Positions 45,542-55,641 of a DNA stretch of 64,000 bases are shown one piece after another (positions within the stretch are counted from its first letter, which is position 1; every line of letters begins with the position of its first letter). The DNA comes from Cryoendolithus antarcticus (lineage: Eukaryota; Ascomycota; Dothideomycetes; Cladosporiales; Cladosporiaceae). The stretch is taken from the NCBI GenBank assembly GCA_002077065.1, contig NAJO01000042.1, positions 186,001 to 250,000 of the forward strand, given 5' to 3'. The notes under the pieces are model-generated. The model ran no database searches, was not told the DNA's origin, and saw nothing but the letters and a program-made list of their open reading frames with translations. The translations under genes and the position numbers were made by a program.

Positions 45542-47103
45542 ATGGAGCGCAGAGCATCGGCATTGCGTAAAGTTGCTCGACACCTGACCACTAAAGCCAA
45601 AGGCTCTCACACCTTGCAGTTTCGAGCGTTCACAGCATGTACGGCACGCCGGACAGATGGCGTCTTCCGTGCCTTGACGGAGAACAGAGTGCGAACTCCA
45701 TGGATCGAAGCACTTCGCAAGAAGCAGCAGGAAGGCGAAGATCCGACCAAAGCTAGTGGCAAAGCTAAGACGCCAAAGGACCGAGACCTCAGCCCAAAGA
45801 AGATGTCAGACAGCTATCACCGTGTCGTGAGTCGCATAAGTAAAAACCAAAGTCATCAGCGCTCACTAATGGTTCAGAAGTAGGTTCTTCCGCTAGCTCA
45901 AGATCCATGGCTCCTCGACACATATCTCAACTCCTCTGGTCACATCCGGTTTGGCACCCTATTGATGGATCTGGACGCTCTCTCTGGCATTATTGCGTAC
46001 AAGCACACCGGAGATGGCGTGACTACTGTCACTGCAGCTTGTGATCGCATCACCATCCAGCATCCTCTCACTGAGATCTGCGACCTCGAGCTAAGCGGCA
46101 AAGTCACCTACGCCACAGGCCGCAGCAGTATGGAGATTGCCCTGCAGGTCGCGAAAGCGCCTCAGCCCGGTCAACAGTCCAAGCCAGAGGATGTGATGCT
46201 GACGTGCCAGTTCACGATGGTGTCGCTTGATCCAGGAACGAAGAAGTCTGTCAAAATCAGTCCAGTGCTGGCTGAAACAGAAGATGAAAAGCGACTCTTC
46301 CGCCAAGGAGAGCAGAATAGTCAGCATCGTAAGCAGTTGACACAACGCTCTTTGCTGAAGCAGACGCCGGATGACGAGGAGAGTGACTTGATCCATGCTC
46401 TGTGGCAGAGACAGCTACAGTATCATGATCCCAATGATCCCCTCCGCAAACCACACAACGTGCATTTCATGGACGCCACACGGCTCAGCACGGCAAACAT
46501 CATGCAACCGCAATATCGCAATCGGTGAGTCCAACGCTTGATATTGGATTATGTACCTCATGCTGACATTTCATAGCCACCACTTTATGTACGTCATGCT
46601 GATAAGTGATCTATTGTTTTCTGGATTTCACACTGACAAGTCATAGGATTTTCGGCGGCTTCCTCCTTAAACAAACATTCGAACTAGCCTTCTGCTGCGC
46701 CGCCTCCTTCGCCCACAGCCGCCCTACCTTCGTCTCCCTCGATCCATCGACCTTCCAGAACCCCGTCCCCGTAGGCTCAGTCCTGTACCTAACCGCCACA
46801 GTAGTCTACACAGACCCTCCCCTCGTCTCGTCCGCCTCAGACGATGCGTCGTTGAGCATCCCCGGCAAGACGCGGGTGCAGGTGAGGGTCGACAGTAAGG
46901 TGAGAAACGTGGAGCATGGGGAGACAAAGCCAACGGGGCAGTTCAACTATACCTTTCTTGTTGATAGCGAGATCAAGGTTATGCCCAGGACTTATACGGA
47001 GTTCATGATGTATACTGATGCAAGGCGGAGGGCGAGAGGGGTGCTCGAGAGTGTGAAGAAGGGGGAGGTGGACGGAGGAGATTCTGCGAGGATCACAGAG
47101 TAG
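45542..47103 (+). CDS. Mitochondrial acyl-CoA thioesterase (Acot9 type) with a 12-base exon
   Basis: Double hot-dog acyl-CoA thioesterase that hydrolyses acyl-CoA to free acid and CoA. Exons 45542-45826, 45884-46524, 46577-46588 and 46647-47103 give 464 residues. The N-terminus MERRASALRKVARHLTT is a good presequence; an upstream ATG at 45230 would add 104 residues. Family motifs: TPWIEALRKKQQ, KKMSDSYHRV-VLPLAQDPWLL, HIRFGTLLMDLDALSGIIAYKH, then in the second domain RNRHHFM-IFGGFLLKQTFELAFCCAASFA and FVSLDPSTFQNPVPVGSVLYLTATVVY. The third exon, CCACCACTTTAT, encodes just HHF plus split codons and lies between introns of 52 and 58 bases with TCATAG acceptors; without it the frame and the HHFMIFGG motif are lost. 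Typical substrates in animals are medium- to long-chain acyl-CoAs. Confidence 0.85.
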
Positions 47104-47484
47104 AATCTCTAGCGTGTGCCCTCTGTGTACACATCTATTCTGCTATAGTAAAACCCGACGCATGGCTCCACCATGCTCCCTACAGTCTCGCAACATCGTG
47201 TCCGCGCCTGATAGCACGTGGCTGTCCCGCAAACTAGCGCAATCTGCGCGCCATGGGCGTTGTGATCTTGCTGGCTTATCTGCGCACTGCGTCAATCACC
47301 ATGACGCTCGGGTTTTCCAGTCTCCGAACTGGAAGCTGTCTGTGATTCCCTCTCGGCATTGCCAATCCATGTTGACTTCCAGCCTTGTTCAGGACGTCGA
47401 GCACGCCGTGTATCGCGTACTAATCAGCTCGAGGTCCCGCAAGTTCTCCTGCATTCATGTGCGCGTCCCACGACTCCTCCCTCT
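47104..47484. other. Convergent intergenic region
   Basis: 3' flanks of the thioesterase and rRNA methyltransferase genes. The pyrimidine-rich plus strand that begins near 47460 is the antisense of the Gly/Lys/Glu-rich tail of the latter. Confidence 0.5.
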
Positions 47485-48351
47485 TCACCCCTCCCCTTCA
47501 CTTTCACTGTCGCTCCCCTCGTCCCTCTTCCTCTTCCCCTTCCTGCCTCCACCGCCCCGATCCGGATGCCTCATATCGTCCCACCCCGTCTTCTTCTCCT
47601 CCCTCACCTCGAAAACATACGTCCTCGCCTCTCTGTCCTCTCCCTTCCACCCTCCACCGCCCTCAATGTTCCCTAGCGTCCTCGCATGCCTGTACTCCGG
47701 GTACAGCCCCGCCTCAAACTTCATGCTTCTCTGTAGATCATACCCGCTATGCCGTGCCAAGTCCTTAACATTCCATAGCGTGTACGGCTCACCTTCAAAC
47801 AGCGTGACCACCACACTTCCACCTGGCGCCAGGAGAGCTTTGGCTGATGAGAAGAAGCCAATAAGCAAGGCCTGGTTGGAGCGCACTTGGCGGTTCACGT
47901 CCTTGCTCTTGCCGCCTATATGAGGGAAGTTGAACAGGACTTTGTCGAAGCGCGCCGACTTCGTGAGCGCTTTGTGTTTGTCTAGCTTCGTGGCGTCGAC
48001 ATCGTAGAGCACTGTTGTCCCCTCTTCCACCAGCTGCGATATATGCTCACTGGCTTGCGGGGCATACTTCTCCAGCAGGACAGATTCGCTGTCAAAGCAG
48101 GTTGCTGTAAGGTCGCACACTGCATGGTGGTCGATGAGCGAACGGGCGAACGAGAAGTCGCCTTCGCCGGCCAGGAGGATGCGGTCGGTGGCCGGGTCGA
48201 ATGGGAGGATTGGCGGTCTAGACTGGGCTTTGGTGGTTGACTTCGAGGTAGCGGCTGATGGTGCGTTAGAGGGGTGCTTGATGACTTTGTGAGGGTTCTT
48301 CGACTTGTGGTGTTTTAGGCCGATTAGCTTTCGTTTCTTCGAGTTGGGCAT
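47485..48351 (-). CDS. BMT5: 25S rRNA (uridine-N3) methyltransferase, Bmt5-like
   Basis: Single exon, 288 residues. The Rossmann-like methyltransferase domain (formerly DUF2431) starts at DRILLAGEGDFSFARSLI, the Bmt5 hallmark, and continues with LTATCFDSE, VLYDVDATKL, FDKVLFNFPHIGGKSKDVNRQVRSNQALL and PGGSVVVTLFEGEPYTLWNVKDLAR. In yeast Bmt5 makes m3U in 25S rRNA within the nucleolus; the AdoMet-binding loop and the NFPH motif are intact here. The N-terminus (MPNSKKRKLIGLKHHKSKNPHK) is a strong basic nucleolar-type signal, and the C-terminus is a charged Gly/Arg/Lys/Asp/Ser tail. Confidence 0.88.
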   Translation of the reverse strand: MPNSKKRKLIGLKHHKSKNPHKVIKHPSNAPSAATSKSTTKAQSRPPILPFDPATDRILLAGEGDFSFARSLIDHHAVCDLTATCFDSESVLLEKYAPQASEHISQLVEEGTTVLYDVDATKLDKHKALTKSARFDKVLFNFPHIGGKSKDVNRQVRSNQALLIGFFSSAKALLAPGGSVVVTLFEGEPYTLWNVKDLARHSGYDLQRSMKFEAGLYPEYRHARTLGNIEGGGGWKGEDREARTYVFEVREEKKTGWDDMRHPDRGGGGRKGKRKRDEGSDSESEGEG

Positions 48352-48526
48352 GGCCTATAGTTTGGTGGTCAAGTGGGCGTGATCCAAAACCGACATATAT
48401 TCGACATGGAGACCGACATGGGTGGGTCCTCCAAACGTTCACGACATTTTCGAAACTTCACAGGTACATCGCGGACGTCGCAACACAACGATATGTCGAA
48501 ACTGTCTGCGATTATAATGCTACAGA

Positions 48527-50105
48527 CTAGAGGGTATACTTGAAACTCGGGTGCCTGAATCCAAGCTCCCCCTTCCCTTCCGTCAACCTGCCATCCCTCT
48601 TCCCACTAGCCCTCGCAGCGTTCTCCGCTTTCTGGTAAGCCATCATACTCAGTGTGAGGATCAAGCTCAGCCCTATAGCACCGAGGTTGATAGCGTGTCC
48701 TTTCGTGTACTTTGGCGCATCCGTCGACAAGTAGCTGAAAGTTGCGACGAATGCTCCACAATTGCCCAACGCCACCTGGAATCCGAGTCCAGTCGCCTTG
48801 ACATAATGCGGAGCCAAATTATTCGATAGCCAAGCTAAGACGAGAGGCGAGCAGGGAAACATCCCCATGGCCACGAAAAAGGTGCCAACGTACTTCGCTC
48901 CTGAATTATGACTGGCGAGCTGGAGTATGTAGCCGATAGCGGCCAGGACAAGTCCAACAGCGATCAGAGGGCCTCTCATCTTGATGCGGTCTGATGTCCA
49001 GCTCGCGATAAGTACCATCAAGAAGGCGAGGAAGTTCGGCGGGACGGTGAACAGCTGCGCGGTGATACGTTTGTATCCGAGCCCGGAGATGATCGAGGGC
49101 AGGAAGAGCGAGTAGCTGTAGATAGGAATGAGGATGAGGAAGAAATTCAGGCTTAATCCGATGGTATTGACGTTCAGTAGCGCCATTCGCACCTGTTTCA
49201 AGTCAGCTTTCTACCACCAGAGCACAGATCTCGAAGCACACTCACAGCATTCCAGCTGAACTTCTCATCATCAACCTTGCTCTCACTCGTAGCACCCCCA
49301 AGATCCTCTCTAAGCACATGCGTAATATACCACTGCTCCTCCTCAGATAGGAACTTCGCCTTGCCAGGCGTGTCCGGCAAGAAGAAGAAGGCCGCAATCG
49401 CGACCAAAACCGTCATCGCGCCCTCAACAAAGAAGATCCAAGGCCAGGACTTGTAACCTCCATAGTTGATCTCGGCCAGACCAGTCGCTAGTAAACCGCC
49501 AAAAGCTCCAGACAGCGGCGCCGCGCAGTAGAAGATCCCCAGTCTGAACATCAAGTTATGTCTGCGGTAGTACATGCTCAGATACAAGATGATGCCGCCG
49601 AACATGCCTCCCTCGCAGGCTCCGAGTAGCATACGGCATGCTATCAGCCCGCCGTAAGACTTAACGGCGCCCATGCAGATTCCTACGATGCCCCATGCTA
49701 GGGCAAGGAGTGGCAAATATTTTCCGCCGCCCACGACTTTGAGAAGCCAATTTGAGGGGATGTCGATAAGGATGTAGAGGATGTAGAAGACTGTTAGCGC
49801 GATGTTGTATTTGTTGCCCGTGAGCTTGAGGTCTGTCGTGAGGCCGTCGATTTTGGCGTTACCAATCTGCAAAACTGTTAGTGCTGGCTTCGTATCGAAT
49901 GTGTGGGTAGACTGACGTTACTGCGGTCGATGAACGCCAGTAGCCAGAGCGCAAAGATCCAAGGTAAGATATGGAAGTCGAGCTTGCGAGTTATGCGGCG
50001 CTCCGTAGCTGGATCTTCGACGTGGTTGTAAGGCGAGGGCGAGACGTCTTTCTCGTCTGCAATGGCAGCAGCATGACCGCCTTCCTTCCTGTTCAGTAGA
50101 CCCAT
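48527..50105 (-). CDS. MFS transporter, Dal5/allantoate permease (anion:cation symporter) family
   Basis: Plasma membrane permease of the fungal ACS family (allantoate, nicotinate, pantothenate and related acids). Exons 50105-49917, 49866-49246 and 49192-48527 give 491 residues. The first intron has donor GTCAGT and joins LLAFIDRSN to IGNAKIDGLTTDL; the second (GTGAGT...ACAG) joins FSWNA to VRMALLNVN; both are phase 0. Family features: RKLDFHILPWIFALWLLAFIDRSNIGNA, YILIDIPSNWLLK, RMLLGACEGGMFGGIILYLSMYYRR, WPWIFFVEGAMTVLVAIAAFFFLPD and PCSPLVLAWLSNNLAPHYVKATGLGFQVALGN. Twelve hydrophobic helices are countable. The actual substrate is not predictable. Confidence 0.88.
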
Positions 50106-50735
50106 TGTATAGCTAAGTCTCGAGCGCCGGACGTCAAGCTGTCCACTATCACAAGAGTCGAGTCTGATCACAGCTGAAAAGAACGCAAACAACGAGATGG
50201 AGAAACACAACGATCTCTGTGCGTCAGCCCGCAGCGCCATGTACTCCCCTGCAGACAAGCAGCGAGTTGTGCCGTGACTACCAACGGCTGGCGCGGGTCC
50301 TGCGAATGCTGCTCTCTGCCGGTCATTTTGACACAGCCAAGACGGAAGTTCAGCTCAAGATCTGCACAAGAGTGCCTTTAAGCGGCTAAGCTGTGACAAG
50401 CATGTCGTGTGGAGAGTGGAGAGTTGTGGGGATCACGAAGGAAGCCGGTGGGTTCGGTGTTGGGAAAGGCCGAGCGCTCAACATCATCAGCAGTACACTC
50501 CAGGGGTGCGACAATCGGCTCCCAAATCGACAATTGCCAGTGCAACTTTGTGTCACAAGACTGTCCGTATCAATCGATACTGGCAAGACCTGACTTCAAC
50601 GAAATATCATGTCTGAACGAGCATTGAGCAGGCTGACCGCAACTATATCCAGTTGCCAGACGCCTGTCTTGCACACAAGCCGTGCAATCGAGATGGTATG
50701 ATGTCCTTTCAATAGTCAAAGTCCAGCCTGGCGGT
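50106..50735. other. Divergent intergenic region, MFS / HET relic
   Basis: 630 bases with only short overlapping frames around 50390-50630 in all three plus frames; no gene supported. Confidence 0.5.
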
Positions 50736-52215
50736 ATGGAACCCTTGGCCTACAGTGCTCTTGATCCAGACGAGAACCGCGTTCTGGAGATGCGACCCGG
50801 TGAAGTCGACAACGGGCCAATCGAATGCAATGTCCGACATTTGAAACTAGTGACGGATGATGCCGCTGTCGACACGCGCCCAGCATATACAGCAGTTTCT
50901 TAGGTGTGGAGCCCTACATATGATGACGGATCCCATCTTACACACGAATTGTTATGCGATGGCCATCGAACCCTCAGAACAGCAAGTCTGCACTCGGCGC
51001 TGTATCACATCCAGAAGTACGCAATGCCGAGGGACGACGGACAGCCCGAGGAGCCATTCTTGATCTGGGCGGATGCGGTGTGTATCAATCAGCAAGACTG
51101 TTCCCGAGCGCAACGCGCAGGTCCGGCGCATGGCGGACATATACCACTATAGCGAGTTTACGATCATCTGGTTAGGTATTCCCGATGGCAGCGACCTCAA
51201 CACGAGCCAGTGTGACGCAATCGACAAGCTCGTGCGTATCGACATCGGTGAGAAGTGTAAACCGGCGAGGCTTGAGAGCGCAGACCTGGATGTCATTACA
51301 TTTCGTGATTGGTTCTCTCGCCGCTGGGTACCACAAGAATATGTCAGTAGCCGTGACGGACCAGGCCAGGCTTTCTTCATGTTTGGCAAACACTACTGTA
51401 GGGCTGTTGTGCTGTTCCACGTACTGGTAGAGGCCGGTCGAGCTCTGTCGATCAATAACGTCAGAAAGTTGATCTGCGAACCTGGGAAAGACACATTGCT
51501 GGTCCTTCTCATGAAAGCGGTCCAGCAGTGTGGTGATCCGAGAGACAGAATATATGCCCTGCAAAACATCAGCGTGGATCGCACGTGGCTGGAAGTAGAC
51601 TACTATCAGACTTTTCAGGCATTGTACTTGAGGCTGGCGAATCATTACGCGCGCACAGAGGATCTATGTCTACTACTATACTGTGCTGCCCATCAAAAAT
51701 GGGACCAGCAAGACAAACACAAGATGAAAGATGGCTCCACTATACTCAGGTGTCTTCCTTTCAGGGTTCCGGGTTGGCGCTTGCCCACACCCAGTATACC
51801 TCACCCCCTTTCGACAAAAGATGTCGTCCTTGCCTGCTGTCCTTGCGCCGATGACACACTAGCGATCAGCGGCATGGTGCTCAAGTCCTGCGCCGGTTTG
51901 GCCCACTCAGACGATAGCATCTGCCTACGCTGTTGGCTCAAGCAGAGGCGTGGCAATGCCTGCTGTGTAACTTGTGCCGATGACATTCTCCAGGCGCATT
52001 GCCCACGCGATCACGCATTACTTTTACTGGAAATGCATGACATGGGATCAGCGCTTGCCATCAGGCCCCAACCAGATCTCGGTAACAGTCCCTTGCCAAA
52101 ATTTAGATTCGGTTCTAGATACAGCTGTCGAAGGCGCTGTGAAGAGCACAGGAGCAGATTGTGGCAGAACATCTGCCAGGAGCGACTTCCCACTACCGAC
52201 ATCCTGCTCCTATAG
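50736..52215 (+). pseudogene. HET-domain (heterokaryon incompatibility) gene, disrupted
   Basis: HET proteins trigger incompatibility-linked cell death in filamentous fungi and occur in large, fast-evolving sets. From ATG 50736 the protein starts MEPLAYSALDPDENRVLEM and continues to RPAYTAVS, then a TAG at 50901-50903 where the family has Tyr (ALSYVWG; here AVS-stop-VWSPTYDD). The same frame proceeds to LIWADAVCINQQD, the strongest HET motif. At about 51098-51101 (GACTGTTCCCG) one extra base shifts the frame, and homology resumes as VPERNAQVRRMADIYHYSEFTIIWLG and FRDWFSRRWVPQEY, then the conserved DPRDRIYALQNIS. The frame then stays open to the TAG ending at 52215. Two lesions in the core domain make a full-length product impossible. 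Confidence 0.8.
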
Positions 52216-52440
52216 ACGTTTGCGGTCACGAGAAGCGAATGAGCAAGGCGGTCTTTGAAGTAGTTGTTTGAGGTACTATCTACATCTCACCGGCCAATGA
52301 ATCATTGCTGCAGATCACGGCGCCCAAACACCGCCCGCCAGAAGTCCCATAGCATCACCGGCACGGTCCTAGGCAGGTGTAGTCGAACGCCCCCCTTGAT
52401 ACCAGCCATAAGTCTGTGCACACTCGTAAGTCCGTTTCAT

Positions 52441-55400
52441 CTACACCATCTTCTCCTTGCCCTTGCCAAACCCAGCACCTTCAACGACCTCTCCCTCTTC
52501 CTCCGCCGTCGAGCCTAGCACAGCTCTTTCCATCTCCCCAGTGCCTCTCAGGTACTGCACACTCCCCTCCTTCCTCACAGTCCTCACACTCCCACTCCGG
52601 CTCAGAATACTGTCACTAGCACTCCTCAGACTAGCACGATCCATGTCATCATTGACAACTCTCAGTCTCGTCTTCGGGATCGTGAACATGACCTGCACAT
52701 CCCGCTTGGTCACGGCGCCCTCGACATCCCAATCCTCTTCAGCTTGATGCTTATCAACGGAACTACGTGGCTCGCCCCAGTCGCCTGGATCAGGATCATC
52801 TCGGTAGGGTGGGAACAACGTGTTGCCTTCCCAGTCCTTCTGGCCACGCTTCTGGCGTAGCAGAGCACCGCCATCGGAGATCGCCCGACGAGGTGCGCCG
52901 GAAGTAGACTGTCGATCTTTCGTAGGCGAAGAAGATGAGCTCCGTTCGTCGGTGTACGGCTCGCGATTGCTGGAGCTAGTGAAGCTGAAGCTGCGGTCGC
53001 CAGTGAGAGTCGCTCCGATAGCACGGCGGAGACTGCCCATGATGCCCTGCCGTTTGCGATTGGGGAACGAAGGGAGGTAGGTTTCGTTCGAAAGCACGGT
53101 AGTACGCGCACGAGTTGTAGGGTGTGCGGCCAGAGCACGCTGATACGGGTCATCAGGATCGCGTCGTGGAGGGCCACCAAGTAGAGCTTCACCCTCCGTG
53201 CGGAGAGTCGCAATATTGGTGCGAGCTGTCTTGAAAGATTCTCCATCTGTGCTGGCGCTATTGGGCGCGCCGCCGTCGACAGACTCGATTGTCGAAGAGC
53301 GAGGCCGAGCCAGAGACAGAGCTGCGAATGGTGACTTACGGCCGCCGGTAGACAACGAGCTGGTGCGATCATCCACAGGTGAATGGGATTCGGGACTCGG
53401 GTTGTTGACCAATCGTCCACTCGCCGCAGCAGCAGCTGCCGCAAGAAGTGCACCCGTCCTCGTCGACATGGTCCGAGTGATGGAGCCACCAGATGTGGTC
53501 GAGTGCTGTGAACGCTCACTCAAGGTAGAGGAAGTACGCTCATCAGTCTTCGATGGTGAGACCCGCCCATCAGCTTCACGAGCGTGAGCATCGAATGTCG
53601 CGAGACTGTGCGACCAGCTTTGTGGCCGTACTGACACGCTTCCCTGCAGGCGCGTGGGAGAGGTCTCGATTCGGCCAGCGTGTACTGGCACGCGGCGAAT
53701 AGCGATACCATCTTCAGGCGACACTGGATGACTGCCCAGTGGGTTCGGATCCGGATCCCGGAATGGATCTCTGCTCTTCCTTGCTGAGTTGCTCAAGATC
53801 ATTTCGACCTCCTTGAGTTGTCGCTGAGCTTCAGAGAGCGATATATCGTCGCCAATGGTCGGTATTCGCTCGATTGAATCCTCGTCTTCGTGCTCAGGAA
53901 TGACATGTATGTTGCCGCTGCCACGACTGATGCGCTTCTCGTCATACCGCGGCGCGGGCTGGTACTGGTAATTTCTGCTTGCAACATTCTTGCGAAGACC
54001 TCTTGTCGGACTCGGGATGTTGGTGAACAGTCCAGTCGCAGCACCGGAAAGCTGCATTTGATATTGGTCTTCACTCAAGGGTCTGTTCTCCGAGTCTTGC
54101 CAATAGTCGTGCATTGCCGCCGGTTCGCCGCCGCGTTCATCAATATCACCCTTTTCCAGGAAAGGTTGATTAAACGAGCCGTCGGAGGAAGACTCGAGCA
54201 AGGCACGTGTACGCTCTTCGCGCTTCCGTTTGAGGTAGCGGGAGTACCAGAAGTAGAACACGATTAAGCCAATGAGTAGAATCAACGCGAGCGCGAGCCC
54301 AACGCCGAGACCTGCTTTCTGAGATGTAGTCGATAGCGGCCCATGAGGCTCCTCGGGAGCTGTTTGCGATGCCCCGTACGGTGGCGAGTAAGAGTCGAGC
54401 CATGTGCTCGATGTGATATTGTACAGGAGAATCTGGTCTGGTAATTGTTGAAGGTCGCGACGAACAAGAGGGGTTGCGGGCGCAGGAACCTGGTAGCCAC
54501 CTACGATCATCATAACTCCGCCGGGCAGCAATGTCGCACCATGTCCAAACATGCCAGCGCGAGCGGCGAGTCCAGTACCGTTCTGTTTCGGCACAGTCCA
54601 GGTCCAGTCCCCTTCACCACCGTAGCCAGCTCCGATCTGTAGCACAGCCAGCTGAGGCTGTGCGGGTGTGTTCACATCGCCCACCCAGCCGCCGAACACG
54701 ATCACGCTGTCTCCGTCCTCGCTAAGCACTGCTGTGTGTCCGGACCGTGGCTCGACTTGCTGATCATCGCCGCCTGCTGGCTGCTCAACAGGCAGGAAGG
54801 TCCAGCTTTGTTGAGGTAGCGAAAAAAGAGCCACCTGAGACATGTTGATGAATGCAGCTTGAGTATGGCCGCCTAGCAGGACGAAGTCTTGTTGCTGGGT
54901 CTTAGCTTCGCCATTAGCGGTGGAGGAGGAGGTCGTTGTCAAGCCAGTGATCGTGAACCCAGCTTCGGCGATCGGCGGGCCTCTGCTCGGGGTTGACTGA
55001 ACTTGGTACCCTTGAGCAGAGCTTGCACCCTGGCTTTGCGAAGTGAGGCTCATCATAGTGTTGGAGTAGGTCGCGTTGCTCGTCCATGTACCCTCCGTGG
55101 CATTCCCATATGGGCACATACCACCGAAAGAGAAAATTTCCGCGCTCCCGTCCCCGGTAGATGCGCCAGAAAACGATATGGCACCGGCCAGGTAGTTCGC
55201 ACCAAGCGTTGTCCCACCATCACTCTCATCACTGGTCCCGTATTGTGTCCATGTGACATTTCCGGCTTCCGCATCACTCTGTGGCGCAAGCTGGTATATC
55301 TTTATGCCTTCTGCTCCCTTCGTACAGTTGCCAGAAATGATCGTGATGTTGCCTGCAGCGTCGATGACTGCGGTATACGGCGTGTGCTCGGTGTCGCCGA

Positions 55401-55641
55401 GAAACGTCAAATCGTCATAGAGTGTCGTGAATGGGCTCGTCGAGCTATTGATCGTCTTGATAGGGTCCAAGTACTGTAGTCGCGTATGTCCGATAGACTT
55501 CGGTGATGGGCCAAAGATATGTGCTGCCCAGCTGTCCGGGGCTGACAGAATCCTCGTGGGATTGTAAGGTAGCACCTGACCAGCAGCATGGCCCATAAGG
55601 AGAAGCCATATTGGTAGTCCTCCAGCACTACGTCTCATCAT
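52441..55641 (-). CDS. Kelch-repeat transmembrane protein with long cytoplasmic tail
   Basis: Intronless, 1066 residues, type I membrane topology. A signal peptide (IWLLLMGHAAG) is followed by an extracellular beta-propeller of kelch/galactose-oxidase-like repeats: ITIISGNC, EIFSFGGMCP, DFVLLGGHTQ, SVIVFGGWVGD, VMMIVGGYQ. Many N-glycosylation sites occur. One membrane helix (GVGLALALILLIGLIVFYFWY, about residue 455) is stopped by RYLKRKREER. The remaining 590 residues are a Ser/Arg/Pro-rich cytoplasmic region with many candidate phosphorylation sites, an Ala-repeat (LLAAAAAAASG) and a predicted helix ISLSEAQRQLKEVEMIL. This architecture recurs in Pezizomycotina and suggests a wall- or matrix-facing receptor or polarity protein; that role is inference. 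Confidence 0.82.
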   Translation of the reverse strand: MMRRSAGGLPIWLLLMGHAAGQVLPYNPTRILSAPDSWAAHIFGPSPKSIGHTRLQYLDPIKTINSSTSPFTTLYDDLTFLGDTEHTPYTAVIDAAGNITIISGNCTKGAEGIKIYQLAPQSDAEAGNVTWTQYGTSDESDGGTTLGANYLAGAISFSGASTGDGSAEIFSFGGMCPYGNATEGTWTSNATYSNTMMSLTSQSQGASSAQGYQVQSTPSRGPPIAEAGFTITGLTTTSSSTANGEAKTQQQDFVLLGGHTQAAFINMSQVALFSLPQQSWTFLPVEQPAGGDDQQVEPRSGHTAVLSEDGDSVIVFGGWVGDVNTPAQPQLAVLQIGAGYGGEGDWTWTVPKQNGTGLAARAGMFGHGATLLPGGVMMIVGGYQVPAPATPLVRRDLQQLPDQILLYNITSSTWLDSYSPPYGASQTAPEEPHGPLSTTSQKAGLGVGLALALILLIGLIVFYFWYSRYLKRKREERTRALLESSSDGSFNQPFLEKGDIDERGGEPAAMHDYWQDSENRPLSEDQYQMQLSGAATGLFTNIPSPTRGLRKNVASRNYQYQPAPRYDEKRISRGSGNIHVIPEHEDEDSIERIPTIGDDISLSEAQRQLKEVEMILSNSARKSRDPFRDPDPNPLGSHPVSPEDGIAIRRVPVHAGRIETSPTRLQGSVSVRPQSWSHSLATFDAHAREADGRVSPSKTDERTSSTLSERSQHSTTSGGSITRTMSTRTGALLAAAAAAASGRLVNNPSPESHSPVDDRTSSLSTGGRKSPFAALSLARPRSSTIESVDGGAPNSASTDGESFKTARTNIATLRTEGEALLGGPPRRDPDDPYQRALAAHPTTRARTTVLSNETYLPSFPNRKRQGIMGSLRRAIGATLTGDRSFSFTSSSNREPYTDERSSSSSPTKDRQSTSGAPRRAISDGGALLRQKRGQKDWEGNTLFPPYRDDPDPGDWGEPRSSVDKHQAEEDWDVEGAVTKRDVQVMFTIPKTRLRVVNDDMDRASLRSASDSILSRSGSVRTVRKEGSVQYLRGTGEMERAVLGSTAEEEGEVVEGAGFGKGKEKMV

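Noticed and set aside
47114..47923. 269-codon plus-strand frame rich in Ser, Pro and Leu
   Set aside because: Arises from the pyrimidine-rich antisense of the charged C-terminal tail of the Bmt5-like gene.
52457..53587. Several plus-strand frames of 86-129 codons opposite the kelch gene
   Set aside because: Antisense shadows of the Ser/Arg-rich tail; none has a domain or an independent promoter context.
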